5,960 bases of DNA from Pelagibacteraceae bacterium BACL5 MAG-120820-bin39 (GCA_001438335.1 LIBV01000059.1:1-5960); one strand, 5' to 3'; positions 1-5,954 are shown, counted from the first letter of the stretch. The notes: generated from the sequence alone by a model not told the origin. Numbers and translations: made by a program.

Positions 1-524
1 CCATGTCAACTGCGGATGGTTTGGTTCTTGCTATCGCGAATGCTTTATCTCATGATTTGTATTTCAAAATCATTGATCCAAAAGCAGACGTTGCAAAAAG
101 ACTGATCGTAGCTCGAGTACTTCTAGTAATAATCGGTGCCGCCGGCGCATATATTGCATCAATGAGGATCACTAGTATCCTTGGTGCAGTTGCTTGGGCA
201 TTTGACTTTGCTATGTCTGGATTGTTCTTCCCACTTGTTTTAGGTGTATGGTGGAAGAGAGCAAACAGAGCAGGTGCTATCGCAGGTATGGTTTTAGGTC
301 TTTCTGCAGGAACAGCTTATCTAATCTATGTTGGTCCTAATTTTATGGCTCAAACACCTTGGTTAGGTATTGACAACTTACGTTTTGGTATCATCGGAGC
401 ACCAGTTAGCTTAATAGCTATGGTTGTTGTTAGTTTAATGACTGACGCACCAGATAAAGCTACTCAAGCAATGGTGGACGAAGTTCGTATACCAAGTGGT
501 AAAACTATACTTAGCAATAAGTAA
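1..524 (+). CDS. Sodium:solute symporter, C-terminal part (5' end outside window)
   Basis: This is the end of a cation-coupled solute transporter of the inner membrane, SSS superfamily (acetate permease ActP-like, probably the large VC_2705-type subfamily). The first visible ATG at 3 is almost certainly internal: the frame is open to the left edge, and the residues there (STADGL, then ANALSHDLY) match the interior STAxGL...SHDLY helix and loop conserved in these transporters, which are usually some 550-600 residues. About 174 residues are visible. At least four hydrophobic segments can be seen, at roughly residues 30-55, 57-84, 89-112 and 128-146 counted from that ATG, with the conserved FFPLVLGVWWKRA stretch and a short hydrophilic tail ending in IPSGKTILSNK. 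The substrate cannot be read from this part; acetate or another small carboxylate is a guess. Such transporters often follow a small DUF4212 protein, which would lie outside the window. G+C is visibly higher (about 40%) than in downstream genes. A terminator-like hairpin follows 15 bases after the stop. Confidence 0.88.
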   Translation, partial: MSTADGLVLAIANALSHDLYFKIIDPKADVAKRLIVARVLLVIIGAAGAYIASMRITSILGAVAWAFDFAMSGLFFPLVLGVWWKRANRAGAIAGMVLGLSAGTAYLIYVGPNFMAQTPWLGIDNLRFGIIGAPVSLIAMVVVSLMTDAPDKATQAMVDEVRIPSGKTILSNK

Positions 525-526
525 CA

Positions 527-532
527 TATAAT
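527..532 (+). promoter_or_regulatory. Possible -10 box upstream of the YggT-like gene
   Basis: A perfect TATAAT lies three bases after the symporter stop codon. A start about seven bases downstream would fall at the base of the terminator hairpin, so the transcript for the gene at 581 would begin with that stem-loop. No good -35 hexamer lies 16-18 bases upstream (the bases there are AACTATAC-like), and TATAAT arises often by chance in AT-rich DNA. This is only a candidate. Confidence 0.25.
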
Positions 533-539
533 TAATTTT

Positions 540-564
540 AAGGGGCGGTTTATCCGCCCCTTTT
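540..564 (+). terminator. Intrinsic terminator hairpin after the symporter gene
   Basis: A perfect 9-bp stem pairs 540-548 (AAGGGGCGG) with 554-562 (CCGCCCCTT). The loop is five bases (TTTAT), and a short T run ends at 564. Seven of nine pairs are G-C in a very AT-rich background, so it stands out strongly. It starts 15 bases after the symporter stop, the expected place for a rho-independent terminator. The T tract is short (TTTT then AAA), so termination may be incomplete. The next gene starts only 17 bases after the feature. Confidence 0.8.
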
Positions 565-580
565 AAATCGCCTTTAAACT

Positions 581-919
581 ATGCCAATATATATTTTAGT
601 AATCGATTATATCTTAGGACTGATCATGTGGACTTTGATTGGTAGATCAGCAATGAATTTATTTCAAAGAGAAGACTCTGAATTCTTTTTCATGAAGATT
701 TTTGTAAAATTAACAAACCCAGTAATAAATTTATTTAAATTTATTACTCCAAGTTTTCTTATTCCAATTTTTGTACCTTTATATGTTGCATGGTTTTTCT
801 ATTTATTCAGATTTTATGCAATGCCTTACTTTTTAGGTTACTCAGTAATGGGTATGCTATCTTTTCCTTTGGAAAGTGAAATAGCCCAAGAAATTTATCG
901 AATTTTTGGTAAAAATTAA
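581..919 (+). CDS. Small YggT-like integral membrane protein
   Basis: A 112-residue hydrophobic protein with two clear membrane segments, roughly residues 3-25 and 58-80, and a third hydrophobic patch around 80-95. The layout resembles a single YggT repeat: a first helix ending in an arginine (Arg22), a polar loop, then an NPV motif (Asn46-Pro47-Val48) leading through LFKFITP into a second helix. YggT-family proteins are small inner-membrane proteins whose role is not settled; links to osmotic or ion stress and to cell-division-related processes have been proposed. The family assignment is my reading of the pattern and is moderate. The ATG at 581 is the first start after an in-frame TAA at 575 and has no Shine-Dalgarno sequence. 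The gene lies just beyond the symporter terminator, so it either depends on read-through or has its own promoter overlapping that hairpin. The preceding symporter does not by itself imply a shared function. Confidence 0.85.
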   Translation: MPIYILVIDYILGLIMWTLIGRSAMNLFQREDSEFFFMKIFVKLTNPVINLFKFITPSFLIPIFVPLYVAWFFYLFRFYAMPYFLGYSVMGMLSFPLESEIAQEIYRIFGKN

Positions 920-932
920 TTCAAATTCAAAT

Positions 933-938
933 TATAAT
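933..938 (+). promoter_or_regulatory. Possible -10 box for the rpe operon
   Basis: A perfect TATAAT sits in the 44-base gap before rpe, 25 bases before the ATG, which would give a leader of about 19 bases. A TTGGTA at 906-911 is the nearest -35-like hexamer, but its 21-base spacing is too long. The gap also carries a tandem TTCAAA repeat at 920-931. No terminator is visible between the YggT-like gene and rpe, so co-transcription is equally possible. Confidence 0.3.
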
Positions 939-963
939 TGATAGTAATAGGTTTATACATTCA

Positions 964-1623
964 ATGAAAAAAATTCAAATTTCTCCATCAATATTATCTG
1001 CAGATTTTAGTCAGCTTGGTAATGAAATTAAAAGACTGGAAGAAGGTGGTGCTGATATGATTCATGTTGATGTTATGGATGGTCATTTTGTACCCAATTT
1101 AACAATTGGACCTCCAGTTATAAAGGCTCTAAGAAATCACTGTTCGTTAAAATTTGATGTTCATTTAATGATCTCACCTGTTCACAAATATATAGATGCT
1201 TATGCAGATGCTGGCGCAGATATTATTACTATCCATCCTGAGGCAACAGAAGATTTAGAAAAATCTATATTAAGAATTAAAGAATTAAAAAAGAAAGTTG
1301 GAGTGTCATTAAACCCTGAAACTAAAATAGATTTAATTTTAGATCATTTAGACAAAATTGATTTAGTTCTAATAATGAGTGTAAATCCTGGTTTTGGAGG
1401 ACAAAAATTTATGCCTGAAGTTTTATCTAAAATCAAAGAATTAAAAAAAATTCAATTAGAAAAAAACATTAATTTCGATATTGAAATTGATGGAGGAATA
1501 AACTTTGACAATTACAAATTAGCAATTGAGGCAGGAGCAAATATTCTTGTTTCTGGTACTACAATTTTTAAAAGTAATAACGGGGACATTAAAAAGAATA
1601 TTGATTTATTAAAAACAGAATAA
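964..1623 (+). CDS. rpe: Ribulose-phosphate 3-epimerase
   Basis: This enzyme interconverts D-ribulose 5-phosphate and D-xylulose 5-phosphate in the cytoplasmic pentose phosphate pathway. The 219-residue product is full length for the family and carries its whole signature set in a TIM-barrel order: SPSILSADF at 7-15, HVDVMDGHFVPN at 34-45, DVHLMI at 65-70, MSVNPGFGGQKF at 138-149, EIDGGI at 174-179 and VSGTTIF at 196-202. His34, Asp36, His67 and Asp176 match the metal-binding and catalytic positions known in the family, and the phosphate-binding glycines are present. The start at 964 gives the expected N-terminus just before the first beta strand; no Shine-Dalgarno sequence precedes it. The next gene begins 4 bases after its stop, so rpe probably heads an rpe - heparinase-like - purH operon. 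Ribulose 5-phosphate is one step from the PRPP precursor of purine synthesis, a plausible but unproven reason for its pairing with purH. Confidence 0.97.
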   Translation: MKKIQISPSILSADFSQLGNEIKRLEEGGADMIHVDVMDGHFVPNLTIGPPVIKALRNHCSLKFDVHLMISPVHKYIDAYADAGADIITIHPEATEDLEKSILRIKELKKKVGVSLNPETKIDLILDHLDKIDLVLIMSVNPGFGGQKFMPEVLSKIKELKKIQLEKNINFDIEIDGGINFDNYKLAIEAGANILVSGTTIFKSNNGDIKKNIDLLKTE

Positions 1624-1627
1624 ATTA

Positions 1628-3262
1628 ATGATTTTTAAAAATCCTTTAAAGTATTTCAATCAATTTTCTAATAATTTTTTAAATCAATTTAGAAATATTT
1701 ATTTAAAATCTAATTTTTACGACAAAAAGATTTCTAAAATTTACAATGATAAACTTGAATATAAACCAAGCCCTCATCTATTATCTTCATTAATTAAGTA
1801 TCAATCAAAAAAATTTAAAATTGATGATCTTTCATCTGAAATGTTATGGAACCAAAAGAATATTAGTGAAAAGGAATTCAAGAGGTTAAATAACTTTTTT
1901 TGGTTTTTTAGCTTAGATCTAAAATCTTCCAAAAAAACTACACAAACAATAGTTCATAATTGGATAAAAAATAATTATAAATGTAATTCCAAAAGTTGGG
2001 AATTTGATATTACTGCTAAGAGAATAATAGCTTTGCTATCTAATTATCATCTAACTTTTGAAAATAGTGATAAAGCATATCAGGATAATTTTAATGGTAT
2101 AATTCAGAAACAAACCAACCATTTAATCCAAGAAATAACCAAATCTAAATCTATTGAAGATAAAATTATTGGTTGTGCATCAATAATTTTAGCTGGTCTT
2201 TGCTATCAAAATGAAAAAAATTATCTTTCATATGGTTTAAGTGCTTTAAAAAGGGTTGTAGATACCTCAATTGATAATCAAGGTTTTCCAAAATCGAGAA
2301 GTATCAAACAGTTAATATTTTACCTAAAATATTTTATTTTAATAAGGGAATGGATCAAGGAGTCTCAAAATCCTATTCCTGAGTTTATCGATGAAACAAT
2401 TTATTATTTAGGTCAAGGTTATGCTTTCATGTGGCAAAACATAGAAACAGACCTATTATTCAATGGCAACAATATTTCAAATAATCTTGAATTTGATCAA
2501 TACTTAAAAAGATTGGGGTATAAATTTTCTAATCAAAGTAATGATTTTAGTGGCTATACCATTTTAAAAAATAAAAAAATATCCTTAATAATGGATATTG
2601 GACCTAGTCCAGGTAAAGATTTTTCCAAAGAGTATCAGTCTGGGGCCTTATCTTTTGAAATTGTTTCAAATAATAAAAAATTAATTTCTAACTGCGGTTA
2701 TTATAATGGAAATAATATTAAACTAAATGAGCTATCTAGATCAACGGCTACACACAGTACTCTTTTAATTGAAGATAATTCATCTTGTAAATTTTTAAAA
2801 AATACAAGATCAAAATTTGAAGTTGAAAAAGGTTTAAAAATTCTGAAAAAAAACATTGTACATGAAAAAAATTATTGGAAAATTAATGCAGCCCATGATG
2901 GTTATTTAAAACAATTCAATTCTATTCATGAAAGAGAAATCGAATTTTATCCTGAACAATTTAAGTTTGTTGGCAATGATAAAATCATCAACAAAAATTC
3001 TAATAAAAAGCTTAAATTTGATATTCGTTTTCATCTAGAGCCGAATACAAAAGTTATGAAAACTCAAGATAAAAAAGCAATCTTGATTGATTTAGAAGAT
3101 GAAGGTTGGAAATTTACCTGCGATAACTTTGATATAAACATTGATAATGGCTTATATTTCGGTAATAAAAATTCATATACTGAAAATCAAAATATTTTTA
3201 TTACTGGTTTTGCAACTAGTGAAATTGAAAATATTAAATGGGAACTAACTAAATTAAGATGA
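1628..3262 (+). CDS. Heparinase II/III-like protein
   Basis: A 544-residue protein with the two-part layout of the heparinase II/III family: an alpha-helical N-terminal half (roughly residues 1-290) and a beta-sandwich C-terminal half (roughly 310-540). Family hallmarks in the C-terminal half are DIGP at 323-326, GALSFE followed by NCG at 355-357, RSTATHST at 371-378 with His376, HDGY at 423-426 and HERE at 434-437. Characterised relatives are polysaccharide lyases that cleave uronic-acid glycans, but for this alphaproteobacterial branch I know of no proven substrate. There is no visible signal peptide or membrane anchor: the N-terminus (MIFKNPLKYFNQF) is polar and aromatic, so a cytoplasmic location is likely, unlike secreted lyases. 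It starts 4 bases after rpe and its TGA shares bases with the purH ATG (ATGA), implying translational coupling. I recall the same rpe/heparinase/purH neighbourhood from other Alphaproteobacteria. Very Lys/Asn/Ile rich, as expected from base composition. Confidence 0.88.
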   Translation: MIFKNPLKYFNQFSNNFLNQFRNIYLKSNFYDKKISKIYNDKLEYKPSPHLLSSLIKYQSKKFKIDDLSSEMLWNQKNISEKEFKRLNNFFWFFSLDLKSSKKTTQTIVHNWIKNNYKCNSKSWEFDITAKRIIALLSNYHLTFENSDKAYQDNFNGIIQKQTNHLIQEITKSKSIEDKIIGCASIILAGLCYQNEKNYLSYGLSALKRVVDTSIDNQGFPKSRSIKQLIFYLKYFILIREWIKESQNPIPEFIDETIYYLGQGYAFMWQNIETDLLFNGNNISNNLEFDQYLKRLGYKFSNQSNDFSGYTILKNKKISLIMDIGPSPGKDFSKEYQSGALSFEIVSNNKKLISNCGYYNGNNIKLNELSRSTATHSTLLIEDNSSCKFLKNTRSKFEVEKGLKILKKNIVHEKNYWKINAAHDGYLKQFNSIHEREIEFYPEQFKFVGNDKIINKNSNKKLKFDIRFHLEPNTKVMKTQDKKAILIDLEDEGWKFTCDNFDINIDNGLYFGNKNSYTENQNIFITGFATSEIENIKWELTKLR

Positions 3263-4794
3263 GCAAAATAAAAAGAGCCCTTATATCTGTATCTAATAAG
3301 CAAAATCTTAAACCACTACTTCAAAGTCTAAAAAAAAATAAAATAGAAATAATTAGTTCTGGAGGCACTTTTAAAGAAATTAAAAAACTAAAATTTGATT
3401 GTACAGAAGTATCAGAATTTACTAACTCACCTGAAATTTTAGAAGGTAGAGTAAAAACGCTTCATCCAAAAATTCATGCGGGAATTCTTAATAAAAGAAA
3501 AAATAAAAACCATCAAAATGATCTAAAAAGAAATAACTTTGAAAATATTGATTTAGTAATAGTTAATTTTTATCCATTTGAAAAAACTCTAAATAGTACA
3601 AATGATCATAAAAAGATTATTGAAAATATTGATGTTGGAGGCCCAACTATGGTGAGGGCTGCAGCTAAAAATTATAATGATGTTACTGTGATAACTTCCC
3701 CAATTCAATATGATGAGTTAATTGATCAACTAGATAAAAATAATGGATCTACTACCCTCGAATTTAGAAAAAAAATGTCGCAAATTGCTTTTACTGAAAC
3801 AGCTTACTATGATGCAGTAATTTCAGATTACTTTAACAAAGTATCAAATACTAATTTTCCTAAAAAAAAATTATTCTATGGAAATCTTGTTGAAAAATTA
3901 AGATACGGTGAAAACCCTCACCAAGAAAGTGCAATATATTCCAAACATGATAATTTAAGTATCAAACAAATTCATGGCAAACAATTAAGTTATAACAATT
4001 ATAACGATATTTTTGCAGCTTTAACAATCTCTAAATCTTTGCCTTTAAATCGTGGAACAGTTATTGTTAAACATGCCAATCCATGTGGGGTATCAATAAA
4101 GAAAAATAACCTTGAAAGTTATCAATCAGCTCTTGCTTGTGATCCAACAAGTGCATTTGGAGGAATAGTTTCTTGCAATTTTAAAATAAAAAAAAATTTA
4201 GCTTTAGAACTAAATAAAATTTTTCTAGAAGTAGTAATTGCAAATGGTTTTGAAAATGATGCTCTAAAAATTCTTAAATCTAAAAAAAATCTAAGAATTA
4301 TTGATGCTAAAAATTTTGCACTTAATGAAATTATAAAGTTTACTTCTACTAATGAAGCAATTTTAACTCAATCTGAAGACTTAGCAAAATTTAACATTAA
4401 TAACTTTAGAATAGTTTCAAAAAAGAAACCAAACAAAAATCAATTAAATAATCTAATTTTTGCTTTGAATGTATGTCGATATGTAAAGTCTAATGCAATT
4501 GTATTAGCTTCAAACGAAACAACTGTTGGTATTGGTTCTGGTCAGCCTAGTAGATTGGATAGCTGTCAAATTGCTATTGATAAAATGAAAAAATTTATTA
4601 ATCCTAAAGATGATATCGTTGCAGCATCTGATGCTTTCTTTCCATTTGTAGATGGAATTGAAAAATTAGTTCAATCTGGCGTAACAGCAGTGATACAGCC
4701 TGCTGGTTCTATAAGAGATAAAGAAATAATAAAATTTGCCAATAAAACCGATACTGTATTAATTTTTTCTAAAACAAGACATTTTAGACATTAG
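3259..4794 (+). CDS. purH: Bifunctional AICAR transformylase / IMP cyclohydrolase
   Basis: This enzyme carries out the last two steps of de novo purine synthesis: it formylates AICAR with 10-formyltetrahydrofolate to FAICAR, then closes the ring to IMP. The 511-residue product is complete. The N-terminal cyclohydrolase domain (about 1-200) shows SGGT, the EFTNSPEILEGRVKTLHPKIHAG block with Arg64 and Lys66, NFYPF with Tyr105, and DVGGPTMVRAAAKN from Asp125 to Asn138 including Lys137. These match residues implicated in cyclohydrolase activity. The C-terminal transformylase domain shows RYGENPHQ at 215-222, KHANPCG at 271-277 with the catalytic Lys-His pair (271-272), DPTSAFGG, GIGSGQPSRLDS, SDAFFPFVDG, QPAGSIRD and the typical RHFRH end. 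The ATG overlaps the upstream stop by 4 bases with no Shine-Dalgarno sequence, so re-initiation is likely. Three 9-base A runs lie inside the gene. Its last 11 bases overlap the end of convergent phhB, with no terminator between. Confidence 0.98.
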   Translation: MSKIKRALISVSNKQNLKPLLQSLKKNKIEIISSGGTFKEIKKLKFDCTEVSEFTNSPEILEGRVKTLHPKIHAGILNKRKNKNHQNDLKRNNFENIDLVIVNFYPFEKTLNSTNDHKKIIENIDVGGPTMVRAAAKNYNDVTVITSPIQYDELIDQLDKNNGSTTLEFRKKMSQIAFTETAYYDAVISDYFNKVSNTNFPKKKLFYGNLVEKLRYGENPHQESAIYSKHDNLSIKQIHGKQLSYNNYNDIFAALTISKSLPLNRGTVIVKHANPCGVSIKKNNLESYQSALACDPTSAFGGIVSCNFKIKKNLALELNKIFLEVVIANGFENDALKILKSKKNLRIIDAKNFALNEIIKFTSTNEAILTQSEDLAKFNINNFRIVSKKKPNKNQLNNLIFALNVCRYVKSNAIVLASNETTVGIGSGQPSRLDSCQIAIDKMKKFINPKDDIVAASDAFFPFVDGIEKLVQSGVTAVIQPAGSIRDKEIIKFANKTDTVLIFSKTRHFRH

Positions 4795-5128
4795 TAATTT
4801 GATCAATTTTAGCAGCTAAGATAAAATCATTTTCTGATAAACCATCTATAGCATGTGTAGTAATTTTAATAACAGCATAACCCCAACCAAAATTAATGTC
4901 AGGATGGTGCCCTTCTAGCTCTGAAATTTTACCCACATGATTAATAAAACTTTGGCTTTCTAGAAAATTTTTAAAATTAAACTTTTTTTCTAAAAAATAA
5001 ATTTTGTTTTCATTTTGAATAATATCCCATCCATCAACTTTTTTTTGATATTTGTGAATTTCAGACACATCAAAAGGGATAACTCCGCCCTCACAGGGAA
5101 CACATTTTTTATTTATAAGATCGCTCAT
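4784..5128 (-). CDS. phhB: Pterin-4a-carbinolamine dehydratase
   Basis: A 114-residue PCD/DCoH-family protein. Members dehydrate 4a-hydroxytetrahydrobiopterin so that the pterin cofactor used by aromatic amino acid hydroxylases can be recycled. Bacterial members without an obvious hydroxylase partner have been linked to molybdopterin or folate-related pterin chemistry. The active-site signature is intact: Glu70, then His74-His75-Pro76, Trp82, His92 and Asp101 keep the canonical family spacing. The C-terminal GLSENDFILAAKID block is also typical. The N-terminus holds a CxxCxGG motif (Cys9, Cys12), common in bacterial members. Start: the ATG (5126-5128) gives a normal family length; there is no Shine-Dalgarno sequence. 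The gene lies 13 bases downstream of the tRNA-Gly on the same strand, with no separate promoter visible between them, so it is probably transcribed from the tRNA promoter. The 3' end overlaps purH by 11 bases tail to tail. No pheA-type hydroxylase (phhA) gene is present in this window. Confidence 0.95.
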   Translation of the reverse strand: MSDLINKKCVPCEGGVIPFDVSEIHKYQKKVDGWDIIQNENKIYFLEKKFNFKNFLESQSFINHVGKISELEGHHPDINFGWGYAVIKITTHAIDGLSENDFILAAKIDQITNV

Positions 5129-5141
5129 TTTTGAACTATTT

Positions 5142-5216
5142 TGGAGCGGGCAAAGGGGGTCGAACCCTCGACCTTCTCGTTGGCAACGAGACGCTCTACC
5201 ACTGAGCTATGCCCGC
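5142..5216 (-). tRNA. tRNA-Gly(GCC), CCA encoded
   Basis: Read on the - strand, this folds as a complete cloverleaf. The acceptor stem is GCGGGCA with TGCCCGC (7 pairs), the D arm is GCTC/GAGC around AGTGGTA, and the anticodon stem is TCTCG/CGAGA with loop TTGCCAA. The T arm is GAGGG/CCCTT around TTCGACC and includes one G-U pair. The anticodon GCC reads GGC and GGU glycine codons. The mature body is followed by discriminator T, usual for bacterial tRNA-Gly, and a genome-encoded CCA (5144-5142), giving 75 bases. It is much richer in G+C than its surroundings, as expected for a structural RNA in an AT-rich genome. A good promoter lies just upstream on the - strand, and phhB follows 13 bases downstream. 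Confidence 0.97.
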
Positions 5217-5229
5217 AATTAAAATATTT

Positions 5230-5258
5230 AGTATAGTTAGACGCTTTTTTTAATTCAA
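5230..5258 (-). promoter_or_regulatory. Sigma70-type promoter for tRNA-Gly (and probably phhB)
   Basis: On the - strand, TTGAAT (5258-5253, four of six matches to the -35 consensus) and TATACT (5235-5230, five of six to the -10) are separated by exactly 17 bases. The -10 ends 13 bases before the tRNA 5' end, so transcription would start about 6 bases before the mature tRNA. Position and spacing are ideal, which makes this the best-supported promoter in the window. Confidence 0.7.
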
Positions 5259-5274
5259 GCAATATTAATTAAAA

Positions 5275-5280
5275 TATGAT
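5275..5280 (+). promoter_or_regulatory. Possible -10 box for the LON-domain gene
   Basis: TATGAT (five of six to consensus) lies 20 bases before the ATG at 5301, in the 84-base divergent gap shared with tRNA-Gly. It would give a leader of only about 14 bases. No convincing -35 is present at 16-18 bases upstream; that DNA is also the -35 region of the opposing tRNA promoter. The gene must have a promoter in this gap because the neighbour to the left runs the other way, but the exact site is uncertain. Confidence 0.35.
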
Positions 5281-5300
5281 ATATTTTAAATTTAACTTAT

Positions 5301-5948
5301 ATGAAAATAGAAGACTTACCTAAAAAAATACCAGTTTTTCCACTCAGTAATTTTATAATTTTTCCAAAAACTGCTGTGCCATTAAATATTTTTGAGCCAA
5401 GGTATATTGATATGATTAATGATAGCATGAAAAACAACAAACTTATTGGAATGATACAACCAAAAACCTTAAAAAATTTAATGAACAAAATACCAGAGTT
5501 ACATCAAATTGGTTGCCTTGGTAAAATAACTACTTTCCAAGAAACAGATGATGGTCGTTATTTAATAGAATTAAAAGGAATAATTAGATTTGAAATTATA
5601 GAAGAGGTTCTTAGCAACAAAAAATATAGAGAATGTCAGGTTAATTTCAAAAATTATTATCATGATTTAGATAATCAAAAAGAAGAATTAAAATTTTCTG
5701 ATTTAGAATTAATTTTTAAAGATCTTAAAAATTTATTTGAAAAAAAAGGTTATGTAATAAATTGGAAAGCACTAGAAAAACAAAGTCTTGATGAAACTAT
5801 AAATGCTTTAGCTATGGCATCACCATTTTCACTAGAAGAAAAACAAATATTGTTAGAAACTAAAAATTTAAGTTTAAGAAAAACAAAAATAGCTGAGATA
5901 CTAAGTACTTATTCCTTTGACAACTTTAATAATACAACAATTCAATAA
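5301..5948 (+). CDS. Stand-alone LON substrate-binding-domain protein
   Basis: A 215-residue protein made essentially of the N-terminal (substrate-binding) domain of Lon protease, without the AAA+ ATPase or the Ser-Lys protease domain. Recognisable pieces are the opening KIPVFPLSNFIIFPKTAVPL (residues 9-28), then NIFEPRY (29-35), IGMIQP (49-54), GCLGKIT (71-77) and GRYLIELKGIIRFEI (85-99). A mostly helical C-terminal half follows. In full Lon this domain recognises unfolded or degron-bearing proteins. Solo versions are widespread in bacteria but have no settled function; an adaptor or substrate-binding role is a guess. The ATG at 5301 starts nine residues before the conserved strand, fitting the family; no Shine-Dalgarno sequence precedes it. 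It diverges from tRNA-Gly and ends 12 bases before the window edge, where an AAAGGA hints at a closely spaced next gene. As I recall, a Trm112-like small protein often follows in alphaproteobacteria. Confidence 0.92.
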   Translation: MKIEDLPKKIPVFPLSNFIIFPKTAVPLNIFEPRYIDMINDSMKNNKLIGMIQPKTLKNLMNKIPELHQIGCLGKITTFQETDDGRYLIELKGIIRFEIIEEVLSNKKYRECQVNFKNYYHDLDNQKEELKFSDLELIFKDLKNLFEKKGYVINWKALEKQSLDETINALAMASPFSLEEKQILLETKNLSLRKTKIAEILSTYSFDNFNNTTIQ

Positions 5949-5954
5949 TTTTAT

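Noticed and set aside
3..5. ATG at the left edge as the true start of the symporter
   Set aside because: The residues that follow are an internal motif of the transporter family, and the protein would lack most of its membrane helices; the gene is cut by the window edge.
540..562. GC-rich hairpin as a riboswitch or attachment site
   Set aside because: It is a single simple stem-loop with no further conserved-looking structure and no flanking repeats. Its position right after a stop codon is explained by an intrinsic terminator.
920..931. Tandem TTCAAA TTCAAA before rpe as an operator or repeat element
   Set aside because: Only two six-base copies of low complexity in very AT-rich DNA; chance is a sufficient explanation without conservation data.
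5142..5216. tRNA-Gly as an integration site for a mobile element
   Set aside because: No integrase, no duplicated tRNA 3' end and no foreign-looking genes are present nearby; both neighbours are ordinary chromosomal genes.
5297..5488. 63-codon open frame on the - strand antisense to the start of the LON-domain gene
   Set aside because: It lies wholly over a well-recognised coding region and has no family resemblance. Its hydrophobic look comes from the reverse complement of Lys/Asn-rich codons. It also points into the tRNA promoter region without a start signal of its own.
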